From assembly GCA_022497155.1 (NCBI GenBank), contig MU385783.1, forward strand, positions 108,874 through 172,873: a DNA stretch of 64,000 bases, read 5' to 3'. This document shows positions 11,647-24,400 of the stretch, in pieces. Origin of the DNA: Whalleya microplaca. Its lineage: Eukaryota; Ascomycota; Sordariomycetes; Xylariales; Xylariaceae. The position numbers were made by a program, and so were the translations under genes. A model generated the notes under the pieces. That model was not told the DNA's origin, ran no database searches, and saw only the letters and a list, made by a program, of their open reading frames with translations. Each line of letters opens with the position of its first letter. The first letter of the stretch is position 1.

Positions 11647-14600
11647 TCACGCCTCTTCGATAATGCCCTCACCGCTAGCGTCTTCTCTCCACTCGCGGCT
11701 CTTGTCCGTCAACTTCTTGACGCCGCTAACCCGCCCGGCCCACAGGGCCTCGATGGGAGATCGGAACGTAAAGGCCCGCTGACTGCTGATGACACCAATA
11801 GCCTGGAGGACCGCCTTGCGACTATCACGGCCGAATACCGCTGGGTGGTTTATCCACTCAAGGCTAGCTTCGAGTTCGGAGTCAAGTGCGACGACGGTAG
11901 TGGAGTCAATGCCGGCCGCATTGCCGAGCTGTAACCCATCGTTTGATCGGCTATGAGGGAGCGGCGGAGGAAAGCCATTGGCGCCCGAGTGCGCAGAGGC
12001 AGTCGGCGATGGCGTGTGTTTCCGATCCGGTGTGCCAGATGTTGGAGAAACATCTAAGCCAGGTTGAGGGGTGGAAGGGTTCGACTTAGTGCCTGGAAGA
12101 GGTGGAACGGGAACAGGCGGAAGACCGCCTTTGCCCAAGCCCTTGAGAATCGACCTAGTCTCGTTCAAGAGAGTGTGTGCACGGTCATGCTGGCCTCGCG
12201 AGACTAACGTCAGTGCTCGAGTGAGCATGTCGGAGGTGAGAAGCTCCATTCGTCGTTGGACGATATGCGGGTGAGGGGGGATGGGTGGGTTATTACTTTG
12301 CCAGGATGACTTCTTCGAGTTGCCACCTGGCGCGGGCAACATCGTGATGGCGAGTAACGACGGCCTGGGCAGATGCATCATAGTACCATCTCGCAATATG
12401 TCACCCCAGACTAGGTCTGCTTGTATCAAAGGCAACTCCTCAACGGAAAGCGTTCTTTGATCGTCGTGCTCTACTGGGCCACCTAGAGCTTCCAAGCCGG
12501 ATACGATCGTCTCCCAGGGATCTTGAGGCAGCTGTTCTTGTGACGAGTTATCGGGAACGATGACCAATTGAACCAGGATATCCCGTTTATCACCGAATCT
12601 AAGGTCGCCGAGCGATGCTTCCGCATCACGGCCAGTAGCACGTTTGGTGATCTGTAAAGCTCCGCTGATCTTGTGAAACCTAGCAGGTGAGCCTTCTGGT
12701 AGCTTCAGCTTCAGTTTTACGTTCTGATGCGACAGGGATTGCATGGAACCCAGGCAACCGGCCAAACATTCACGCAACATCATCCAGTCCTTGACATAGG
12801 TATATGATGCTTTCGTACGCGAGGATAGCTCAATCATTGTATCTGGCTTATGAGTCATGCCGAGACCAAATGAGTGAATCGTGATCCTATGTCTCATTAG
12901 TATCACCGTAGCTGAGAGTATGTCAGGGCTGTCACTTACTTTGCGGCTTCCGCTCGGGAAACGACGAAATCAACACTGTCAGCGTCGGACGTCGAAGCAT
13001 CGCTGATGAGCATGATGGTTGCAATCGGGTTATTATACTTGCGTTGCATCAGCAGATCCATAGCAACGTTGGCGCCCTCCACGACATCCGCACGATGGCT
13101 CTTTTGTCCGACGGGCTTGATCGAAGCCAGTATGTTGTTCCATCCGTGCCATGCCTTCGTGGTCATTCCAACTATGGGCACACCGCCGCCTCCTGAACCG
13201 AAAGTGACTAGACCCATGCGATCACGTTCCCCAAGTGTGTGCACCATGAATTTCAGAGCATCCCTGACCAGGTTAATCTTAACGCCTTGCATTGAAGATG
13301 AGATCGGTACCACAACGACGACATCAATTGGCACATGAAATGACGAAAGAGGACTCTTCGCGAATGTGGTGTACTCGGTTGGCGCGGTCGTGACAGACTT
13401 GGGGCCTCCATAGGACGAAGCTCCTGATGAGACTCTTTGGGGGCGCCCTCCCCGGTTCCAGTCGTCCTCGTCCGTCTCGGACGCCTCTGCTCTATCGAAG
13501 TCCGGGCTCCTAACGTCGGTTTCGACGGCGTTGAGATCGAGGAGTGCTTGTTGCCACAGCTTGAGTTGATTTCGGTTGTCAAAGCGTAGGTGGAATTGGG
13601 GAAGTTCGGCCACAGACAGGCTGAGCGTAAGAATATTCTCGTCGACTGGAAGGGCAATATTGTTAGCTTGTCTTTCACTTAGATAAGCCTTGATCCACTT
13701 ACTCATACCAGTTTCTGTTACTTCGTTCAGATGCTTCTTGATCAGGATAGAGCCTTTCAAAGTGCATCGTGTGACTTTCCGAGGCACTCCGTTTTCGTCC
13801 CACTGCTGCGGAGCTTGAAGGTTCTTCTTCTCCTTAACGCAAATGAGCATTTCGGCGAAGAGAAAGCACTCCAGCTCTTGCCACGAAACCTTATCCTTGC
13901 CGACTCGTAAAGTGCCGTAAAGCCGCAGTTTTCCGAATCTATCTCATATTAGTTGTTTGTGACAAAACCATGACATAGCAACAACTAACCTATTAAAATC
14001 AAGACCATGCCAATTATCGACTCGGCTTCGCAAGCTTTCGGTAATCTCTTCCAATACCTCCGGTGCTTCATACGGATAGAAGCGAGGCTGAGAACTTCTT
14101 GCGGGCGAAGGCGGTCGTTGCGCAAAGGCATCTTCTATGCGCATTTGCGGTGCTGGAGTCACAGCTCCAAGATCTTCTGGGTCCGGCTTCCATTTATTAT
14201 CGCCGACTTCCACCGTAACGAGGCATGTTAGAGTTTGCTGCTGCCGCGATCGGTTGATAGTCGGAAATTCGGACCGGACTGCGACGGACGGTGCCGGAAT
14301 CGGGTTGCGTGCCATCGGTCTCGGGCTGCCCGGCGTTGTTTCCATTGCTTGAAGATCATAGTCATGGCGGCGCGACGGGCCGCTTTGTGCCGTCTCGGGA
14401 TAGCTCGTCGACGACGCTACACCAGTTGCTTCACTATCGCTACGAACGTGTCTAGGCGCGTTGGCGTATCGGTCTGAACCTTGCGTATCCCTGCTGTCTC
14501 TATGGCTACCGTCTCTATGACTGACTCGAGCTGCGCTCTCGCGGCCATTGCTGGGGGCCGCGTTTCTGCCGGCAGACTCTCCGCTGGGTGGTCGCCCATG

Positions 14601-15409
14601 CTGATTATCAGCCCATCCTCCATTGGGCGTCGGTGTAGTCACTGATCTATTGTCATTAGAAGATGCTGTCCGCACCATTTCTGTTATTTTCTCTGTAAGA
14701 ACTGTCAGCCTGCACCTCGCATTACTATACTAATGTTTCTCACCAATATCAAGGACGTTGCCTCCGCGGCTCGTGTCCAGATGTAAAGGCGCATTGCATG
14801 ATGGGCAATATTGGGACTCAAATTCCCGTATGAACTCGTAGAAGCACGCTTCATGGGATACATGCGAACATGAAAATTGCAGGATCCTCTCGCCGCGAAG
14901 TGTATGTTCTAATGGCTCCTCGCAGACAGCACATTCACTACCTACAAACGTCCTCTCCCTCCGAGTGCGACTTCTCTCTGCCATGTCGTTTTGGCGTATG
15001 GTGTCTGCAGAGCTTAAAGAAGCGTTAGAGCGATGCGACGGAGCTCGATGAGGTGACGGATGGTAGGAACCAGCGGTAATAGAATGATCTAGCAATAGTT
15101 CAGATATTGTCAGCTATTGCGCAATTGTAAGACATCGGCGGCGGCGGCGGCAGCGCCCCGTGTCTAAAAGAGGCTACTACAGTCAGAGACAAGGCGAGGC
15201 TTACTTTTCTCGGGATACGACGGCCCACTATTGTAGCTATTCCAGTCCTCTTCTTTCTTGCGAAAAGAACGGAGAGAGCGCGACTCGGTCCCGGGTTTGA
15301 GTATACCGAGTTCGAACAAGGTCGCAATCTGACCTTCGCGGAATCGGTGGTCCTTCGAACCAGCGGCACCAGAAAGTCCGTGTGGTTTTGACGATGATCG
15401 ACTAAACAT
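11647..15409 (-). CDS. RING finger, PH-like and von Willebrand A domain protein
   Basis: Large protein of 1144 residues in six exons: 15205-15409, 14744-15088, 13990-14692, 13703-13938, 12940-13645 and 11647-12886. A RING finger lies at about residues 121-166 (CAVCEEPLE, CSHVSHEAC, CPSC). A Ser/Pro-rich linker follows, then a PH-like region at about 418-560 and a vWA domain at about 605-800 (VPIDVVVVVPISSSMQG, GLVTFGSGG, LISDAST). A conserved helical domain and a low-complexity proline-rich stretch come before the end. Fungal proteins of this layout have been compared to the Ste5/Far1 RING scaffolds; ubiquitin ligase or scaffold activity is inferred only. The vWA metal site lacks its first Asp. 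The 57-nt intron at 13646-13702 is a multiple of three and free of stops. The last intron (12887-12939) uses a CATAG acceptor, since the nearer CTCAG would break the frame. Confidence 0.85.
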
Positions 15410-18400
15410 GTGGCGAGATGAGTCGAAGCAAGGTATGAAAATGGGTATGATTTAGAGTAGGTATGAGAGCCGGTCCCTTGGGGATGTAAGTATCCAAGAT
15501 CTTGGTATTCTTTTCTGGGTGGCTGTGTCACAGGCGGTGCTGAGTCCCCTGGGCTGTTTCAAACGGTGGTATTTTTAATGCTGCAATAAAAAGGCTGAAA
15601 AACGATGGCGCATATCCGAAAAGAATAGCTCTGAAACTAACTGAACGAGTTGTTGGCTGCGATATAGCTACAATGGATGGTTGTCAAATCGATGAACTGA
15701 CCAAGGCGTGGTGTGTCGTGGTCGCGATGCGCAGATTCTCAGTAGTCTAAGACTTGAGATGCAACTCGGGAAGGTTGTGGGTTCTCAAGAGAAGAGATTA
15801 CCCAAGTTATCCGTTAATAGTCCAATATGGTGGCCGGGAACGCCAATCAGTACTAGTAGCGGCAACCCCCTCGACTGGTCGCAATTGGGGCGTTTTCTCT
15901 TGTCGATAATCCCTGCGATTGTACCTGAAGACCGTTGCCTACTGATAGATGATTTGGGACGGCGGCCAGAGAATAGGGGAATCCTCCGAAATTCTCTTTA
16001 AGACGGTGTCTCTCGCCAGCACGGCCGACAGGCAAGTTCCTGGTTAAGATCTAACGTATGTAATTTTGGTGGCCGTAAGCAAGACGGCGGTCTCCTGATG
16101 TCGCAGTGTGAGGCGGAGCGTGCAGCTCACATGAAAATAATGACTGTGGACAACTTGGAGAGAGAAAAGAGAAGAAACAGCCATTAAGAGAAGGATTGCC
16201 CGAGTATTACAAAGTAGGAGTACAGTGGAAAAGGAAATAGAATGGGGCGATATAGTTATCCTTATTATTATTATTATTATTATTATTATTTCGTTTACTG
16301 CAAGTAGTACGTATGTAGGTACCTAAGCCTGGAGATCCCTCCCGGCAACTAGGGAGTGTCGGGGAACCTGGACTACATCAAATACTTAACAGGCCAACAG
16401 GACCCCTCGGAGCTATTTTGTCGTCGGTCTAAAATGAGCAGCTCGGTTGCCAGTCCTTGACTTCTTTCCCATTCGTACGCACTTGCAGCAACAAGTGGGA
16501 AGAGCCGGGCATCTGGGCGCGATGGGAGTTGTCGAGTCTGTAAGGTGGACTGACAAGCTGCCTAGGCAGGCCCTATGGAGGGGAGAGTGTCAACAGGACT
16601 CTGGACCTCATCTTGCGAACGACTATCACCAAGGGGTCTGTGGGATGGGAAATTCTCAATCCTTGTCGACAGGGGAAGGGATCCTTGTCCCAACCACTAT
16701 GTCCCTTGTTGCATGGTACTAGATGTGGTGCAGTGCACAGGACCGGTCCATTTCCACGGGTACACCACCCAGACCAGCTAACATAAGACCCGCCTTGTCA
16801 AGAAGACCCGGGGCCCACGGCTCATGCAGGCTGGTATATGTATGTAGGCGGTTTTACGACTACATCCATTCCTGGAATGCAGTAAAATACCACCACAGCA
16901 CAGTAGTATATAAAGTAGGTAGCCAGGACTGCAGACCACTTTGCTTCTCCCATGGAGGCGTAGTAGAGGAGGAGCCCTATGCGGACTTTGAATGCTTGCC
17001 TGTCAAATGCTATTTCGTCCGTACTAAAGAACCAGCTGACGTTGACAGTTTGAGTAGTCGTGCCAGCTCTCGCCGTGGTGGACTCCACAAGGCACGATTT
17101 AGGTAGAGAACAGCGATTTGATTGCCCGGTTCTATGGTACCAACATTCGCTTGAATGGGCCATCGTGCTCATTAAAGTAATGTACATCCGGAGTAGGGTG
17201 GAACGGGCGGCCATCGCTTGACCCTCTTGATTCTGCCCCATACACATCGCTACCTGATGGTGGTTGTGCATACCGCCTATTTGGTACGTGTAGGGAAATG
17301 CAAACGTTATGACTGAATAAGCGCCGCTGGCACTTGACCAGTGATACCCGACCCGAGCCTCAGTGTTCAGACTTTGGGGGCACGTATTTCCCTAGACGTC
17401 TGCCATAATACGGCTCAAATATCCGTGGACGTCCGCGGCCTCTCGTTGGACGGCCTGGAAAGTTCTAAAGGGACTCTGAAGGCGCTAGAATCACTAAGGC
17501 CAAACATTTGACTAGAGCTTAGAAGAAGACTAATGACTCCGCCGCTAAATAGTCAGCAGATAATGCAGTAATCTCAGCCTAGAAGAAGAGTATACAAAAA
17601 GTCAAAGCGACTCAAAGCTTGGATGTCTGCTAGAAAAGAAAATAGGTGATCAGATTGACGCCGTCATTGCTGCTGTTTGACTTGCAGCCGGCACCGCTGT
17701 GCTTGTACAATGGGGGGCGCTACCTGTATGACACGCAGGGCCTTAGTCGCAACCACCTATTTTCTTATCCTGCCGTGATACGATGGCAATGACGATGCCC
17801 ATGATGGTAAAGAAGGTACATGTAGGACTCAGTCCTAAATGCGGCCTGATTGGACGGGCTCAGAATCAAGAAACCGCAGGTACCTAGGTAGACTAGGCCT
17901 CGATGTTAGGAGGTACTGTGTACAGGTACTTTTTAGACGCGACGACCTACCCGGTCTCGTTATACGCATACTGCACGGGCCATAGTCTCTATCCTCCAAC
18001 TCCAACATCATTATCGCCTCCACTACATGTCACTTACGAATGATAGCCGAGTTCACGATGGTGACCATCTGCCAGAGTCGTTATGTGACCGTCTCGTAGC
18101 CTCGTATAGTTGCTCATAACCTTGGAATATAATTAGGACTCAACGACCACTATGAATAGTCATATACAAATACACCGGCAATTTCTTTCTCCAAGACTTG
18201 CATTGGCGCTTCGGGTGACCCAATGCAATCCTACGGCCTGACTATTGGCCAACCAATCGCTGATTTATCTGCGAATTTTGACATCAAGTAGGAGTGGCTG
18301 GGACGGCATATTACAACACACACTTTTTTCTCAGCCTCCTGCAATGTGGCAGAATTCAATCTAAATGGCAATGCCTCACAGAAGTTGGCGCCGATGACGT

Positions 18401-21400
18401 TGGAATTGTCTGTCCCACTGCTACCAACATCCAACATCCGCAACCTGCTCAGTGTCATCATCATCGTACAAATGCCACCTTGGCTTGTTTGACCTACACG
18501 CCCATTACTGCCAACAGACTCCTCTCACCTTGCCACATGGCGGCGATTAAGGAAATTTCTTGATATCAACGTTCGCATGTGGCTTTGCTCGTTTCTGCAA
18601 AAAAAATGTTTGGGTCTCGGTGCGTAAAGTGTCCAATGATAGTTGACCTAACTTCCCCAGATATAATTGCGTTACTGGTGAAAGTTGGCCAGAGCTGAAC
18701 TCATAGAAATGATAACCGTGAGCTTAGTGTAATCATAGGTGATATGCTCGCCTTAAGTACAGGTCGAATTCTTATACTACCCATTCTCCTAGCCAGACAA
18801 TACAGAGGCCATACAGCACGCAACATACGACTATAACAGAAGTCTACATAATACTTGGTAGCTCCATCTTCAGATTTAAGGCCAGGATCCCTAGATTTTG
18901 TAATCCATGTCGAAAGAACCATGCTTCGTAAACTTTACTGCAAGTACATAGTAAATTCCGCAGGTCTGGTTTCTCCTGGGCCAAACTTTTAGTTAACTTA
19001 GTGACAGATCCATCCACGGAAGCTCCCCTAGCCTCCTACCGTAGTATAATAGGTAGTCCGTTTTGTTTTAGAGCCAATCTTAATTAGTTATAGCATTCGC
19101 GTTCATTCCAAAGATCCAACCACAAGCCTCTCCAAACTCGTTTTACGAGTCAGGATCGGTACTCTTTTTCCAGCATCCGGAATGGGGATGTTGTTGATCA
19201 GATGGTGTTGGGGAATGAAAATGATCTTTTCAACTTTCGAGAAGGCAATACGTCAGCTCGTCTCAGTAATCATCGACAATTACAGAAAGAGATGTTGGTA
19301 AAATTAATAAAGCTGGGTCACTAGATCTGTCATGACGTCCTCGTCGATCTTTGAAGGATAGTAATATCTAAACCCTCGAATTTTTGACTAGGAATTTAGA
19401 GTTATATCTTATATCGTACATATTATATCTTATATCTTCAAATCGTATATAGTCCTGTCCTGGTATATAGAAAGGAATATGTCGATAGAAGAACAGAACA
19501 TTCTGTTAGTGGGGGTTCGTTGCCGAGAACGGTATTATCGAATGATAGCTCTCACACAGCAGTGCATAGCAGCAAGTATAAGTTGATGCATTGCATATAT
19601 TTGGCCGAATATATGTATGCTCATCAACCAGTGGAATCCTTCTCTGGTACCGTAGATCTGTATCAATGTATCACATTACGAACTAAGCTACTATGAGATC
19701 CAAAAACTGCTGTTCTAGGAAGGATGAACAGAAGTCAATGCCTTTGGAGGGCTAGCGGACAGCTGCGTTCGCATGCGACCATTATCTCAACGGCCACCCG
19801 GGCCACTTAGCACCATGCCTAAGGGTCCGTTAGATAGAACAATCTATGTATGTATGTACATGCTAAGTATAATCCTAGACCCTCGCCAGCGGCCGCAATA
19901 GGATACCAGTTCACATGGAACTCCACCGGTACTATCGAGCATCCAGGCACCTTCGGACGGCACCTTTCTTTATCGGAACCCGGCTAACAAAATGCTTATC
20001 ACACGTTGTATAATAGATCTTCATGGGAATGTTTCAACTTTGGTTGTCCCAAGATGAAGCCGGGATGCATCGTCTCATCGAGCTACAATTTGTGACTGAA
20101 ACGACGACGTGCAGTAGTCAGGGGTCGCTGGCATGGGAAAAGGATTAGAACTATCATATATCCCCTCATCATCCAGGTATTGCCTCAAATTCTTTCTTCT
20201 TGCTCATCACTTGGCACCAAAAGGGTATGGCGGCCGGTCATGTTGTACTAACAGCATCCCGGATATTGGTACCTTGCGAGGCTCGCCAAACTAGTCCTAC
20301 ATCAAACAAACAGTACATACATACAACGACATGTACAGGAGGTACATTGTTTGCCTGTCTTGTCATTGCGCGCTTATCAGCGCACTAGTCTATCGGCAGT
20401 TGCTGAGGACAAATGGGATAGCATGCACCTGACAGGCAGTCCTGAAAAGTCCTGAGGATCTCCCGGCGGGCTGTCCCGAGGCGATGGGGGTCATCTCTCA
20501 GTATTATGTGTGTAAGTACACAGTAAAACGGCTAGATACCAGCGTAAGCAAGACCCTCGATAGAATAGGTATACTACGTACGAGTATGTAGAAATCGCTC
20601 GCGCACAGACTGATTAGCTCATCGGAATATAGAGATCGGAGATGGTTTTACATAAGTTATAACCGTTGCTTCGCATTGCCGTCTAGACCAGGTGCGTACT
20701 AGTACAATGGTATAATCCAGATTGTTGGAGCGTGATAATGGTAAATCCTGATCCACTATAAAGTAGGTCAGGTACGTACATAATCCGCACATACTTACAT
20801 CCGTACCTGATTCTCGGTTAGACATCTGGACATCTTATCATTCTCATTGTTTCGGTGAGCGGCACGGAACAGAGGACACCGACCACACTGTGTGGCCAGC
20901 TTCTCTGGGCCAAAGCTTTCGAAATCTAGCCATTCCTAGGCTCTAGCAGAGGTCGCTTCGATGTTCTGCAGTACCTCCCCCCACCCGTTTCTCCACCAAC
21001 TCTTCCACTTCGCAAGCTCGGTCAAAGAGCCCGTGCAAAGCCATGGCCGGCAACATCTCATCGGGGGACCATCAGAGAACCTGAGGTATCAAAATGCATA
21101 CCGACTAGACTCGACTTGGACACCAGACGCAGACACCAGTCGAGAGCTGCAGGAGAGCAGACAGACTAAGAAATCTCGCGCAATTCTAAAGTTGATGCCT
21201 ACCCGAATTGCCCCCAACATTGGCACGCCATTCATTGGCAGCACTTACATGCAGACATATGGCTCTTGCAGTAGACGTCGCAATAGCACACCAACCGATA
21301 AAGCTTGGAATGCAAAGCACCACCCTAGTGTACCCCAAGCCATCCATGATCGTCTCCGGCAGGGGAAGAAAGAGATCGTTCTTTAACGGTTATGGCGCTG

Positions 21401-24400
21401 TTCATCTTATACTTAAGCTGGGCTTGAACGCTTGCAGATGAGCCTTGCAGCCAAGACTACACAAGATTGTGTGCCTGGCTACTCAACGACGAAGTCGCAC
21501 GACGAGATGGTATGGCAAGTAGACGCCGGTGGCGCGGGTGTAACTGGCGCCGTTAAGTGATTAGACGCCCGCCGTTCTATTTTTGTGCCGTAGCGGAGCA
21601 TCGCCAGGCCACACTTCAGACCTTACGGAATACTACCACAGCAGTTAGCTGCGGTTCACTATCCGGTCTTGCTATTCTTAACAGCCGTGATTTCCACGAC
21701 GCTGGACACTAACAGCCCACAGACATGAGAGCCAGTCTGTGCTTCCCCTTAGACCTAGGTGATCTGCTGTAACATGAGACACACTGACTTGCATGATTCA
21801 GATTGGATCAAGAGCATCAATCACACGGGGTCGATCCCACAGCCACATGGCAGCCAAGGTAGGTAGCATTTTGGCCATGCATACATATGGCGTCTATTAT
21901 ATGTCTGCAGACACAAAGGCTTTCTCAGCTCGGGAGGATTGTCTCTAGCTGCCGCGAGGGTTTGATTTGCACCCACACTCAAAGAATCCTTCGAACTGTC
22001 TGCTAGAGTCTTTTGCCTCCCGCCTCTTTAGCTCCGGCTCGTCTCTTCCTGCTCGGGTCCGGGTATCGGTTTTTGATTTGTCACTGCTTTGCAAGCTTCA
22101 CGTGGCGCCCTGACGCTATTCGCAGATAGCCATCAGTGTTGCATTGTCCGATTTGTTGCGGATAGCCATTGCCCCTTGAGTGCATTGTGTGATGTATATT
22201 GGGAGGCGCTCGCCTGATTAGCCGTAAGTAAGGGAGAAAGCCCGAGTCGGAAGCGTGATTCATCACTGTCCGTATATACTATGAGATCTTTGGGCCGTGA
22301 GACTGGCATCCCTTACCTTCCGCAGCGGGTGGCTTTATCAGGCCGAGAATAGGACTTCACAGACGTCATATGTTCGATACTGCTGACGGGTTACGCACAG
22401 CTGAAGATTTTTCCTTTAGGCCGCCCCTAAACGAATATGGGGAAACCTTGCCAATATCTCCCGTCTTACTATTTACGTATTATTATTACTTTCTAGAAGT
22501 CGTTAGAATTCATCAGTAGCCCCGGCTAGATTGGATGGTGCCATTGTCAATGTTTCCTAGCGTGTACACGACGATCGTAGTTTCACCACGCGTCACGAGG
22601 GCTATAACACACGTGAATACCTTCTGGCTGAATATCTATAGAAGCTTCCTAGCCCATAGGATATGTGCTTACCAGGCTACGTAACACCCCTGATCCACTG
22701 CATATACATGATCTTCAGCTTCCCGGTCCTTTACCCGTTAAGATAAACTTCAGCCTCCAGGTCAAACTTGAGACCCATGTATCACTGTGTACATTGCCTG
22801 CCACAACTTCCATGATCACTAAACGTCATTACTCTATGTCAGACCTGACTAACAAATAATGATGACATGGGCATATAGCCGTATTCCCTATATCTCGCCT
22901 CAGGGTGACTTTGCTGCTTCCGATGGTACATCCAAGCAAAGGAGCACATGTCAGTATCAGGCAACCTGTTCCACCATACTTGACTTGGCATACAATGGAT
23001 ATATCATATTCCCTATTTGCTATAGTGTGGTTAGTTCAGACTCGCTACACTCTGGCTACACTCATAATAGTTATAACCTAAGGACAAAAGTTATATCTTG
23101 TCCCAGGTCAGCCTCCAGGGAATATATAATACCAGCCACTAGTTACTCATAGGTCTGATAGCTATGCTACTTCCCATGACTATCTCCGTTTTGTGCCAGT
23201 CTCTCGTCACCCCAGACACCTTTGAGCCCCTTATATGCATATTATAAGCCAGCCCTGCAGTAATGTCTGACATATAGGCCACGGATGCTGATTAGGTACA
23301 TGAGTTACACCACATTATACCCAGATCAAGTACTAATGACTTAGAGCCTTGTTATCTCACATAAGATCTACTTTGTCTATATATCTACCGATTCACATGG
23401 AGATCAACCAGGGATTGTATGCTTCTAGAATAGGCAGAGCATAACAAGGTCAAGTCACCCTCGTTGGGTTATATGTGAGCTACTAGGTTTGTATCATATT
23501 GTTATAGAAAGAGGACACGGGTATATACAGACAATTCTTACTAGCCTAGCTAATAGAGCAAACTCGAACGAGCAACTGAGAGGGTCTGTGCACATCATCA
23601 GTCTATTAGCGGGCACCCTTCTAGGCATTTTTACATGGCTGTGGACAGGTGATTACCTGACAGTTAATATAAGAGGACATATATATATATATATATGTTG
23701 ATGTTATCTCTGGTGTTTAGCCTCTGCAAGAGTCGCTATTCTATTACGAAAACCATTGCCATAAGCACTTGCCACTTGAAGTTGCTACGCGTCTATCTTT
23801 TCTAACAAAAAATATATCTGATACCCTGAAGTTGAACACCTAATATTATCTTGCTGCTTGCTGCTTGCTTAGCTCCAGACTATTCAGCAATCTCGATAAT
23901 ATGTTTGCCACTTCTCGATATTGGCTTCACCAAAGGGATACAGAAAAGGGTTATGACTCATCCGGCCCATAGTAAGTCGAGAGAGGATCTTAGTCCATAG
24001 GCAAACAGCCCCCATTCACGTTGCTTACAAGGATTAGCCTTACGATATGCAGGACGACCCGATGCCCCGGACTCAGCTGCCTTGCAGATCTTGGAAGACT
24101 TGACTCGCATGCTTATCACATGGATTCCCAGGACCATGGTATTCAAACTAGACTAGAAGCTAGTATCTGCTTGTGCTATCAAGATTCAGCGGCTAGGATA
24201 ATCGGATGGATCCATCGTTTCCGTCTGGGTTTTGCTATAGCAAACCACCAGGTATTGTCCTCGGATCTAGTATGATTAGATAACATCGAATGCTTCATTG
24301 CCCATATCTCTTGGCACTCAAGGTTAGTTTATGGTGTTGTATTGATTTTGTTAAATCCATGTACAGCTATAGATACGTTCATGGTGTACCAGAGGTGGGT

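Noticed and set aside
20961..21386. 141-codon ATG-started frame in the gene-poor island
   Set aside because: No recognisable domain, composition close to random, and no flanking splice signals that extend it convincingly.
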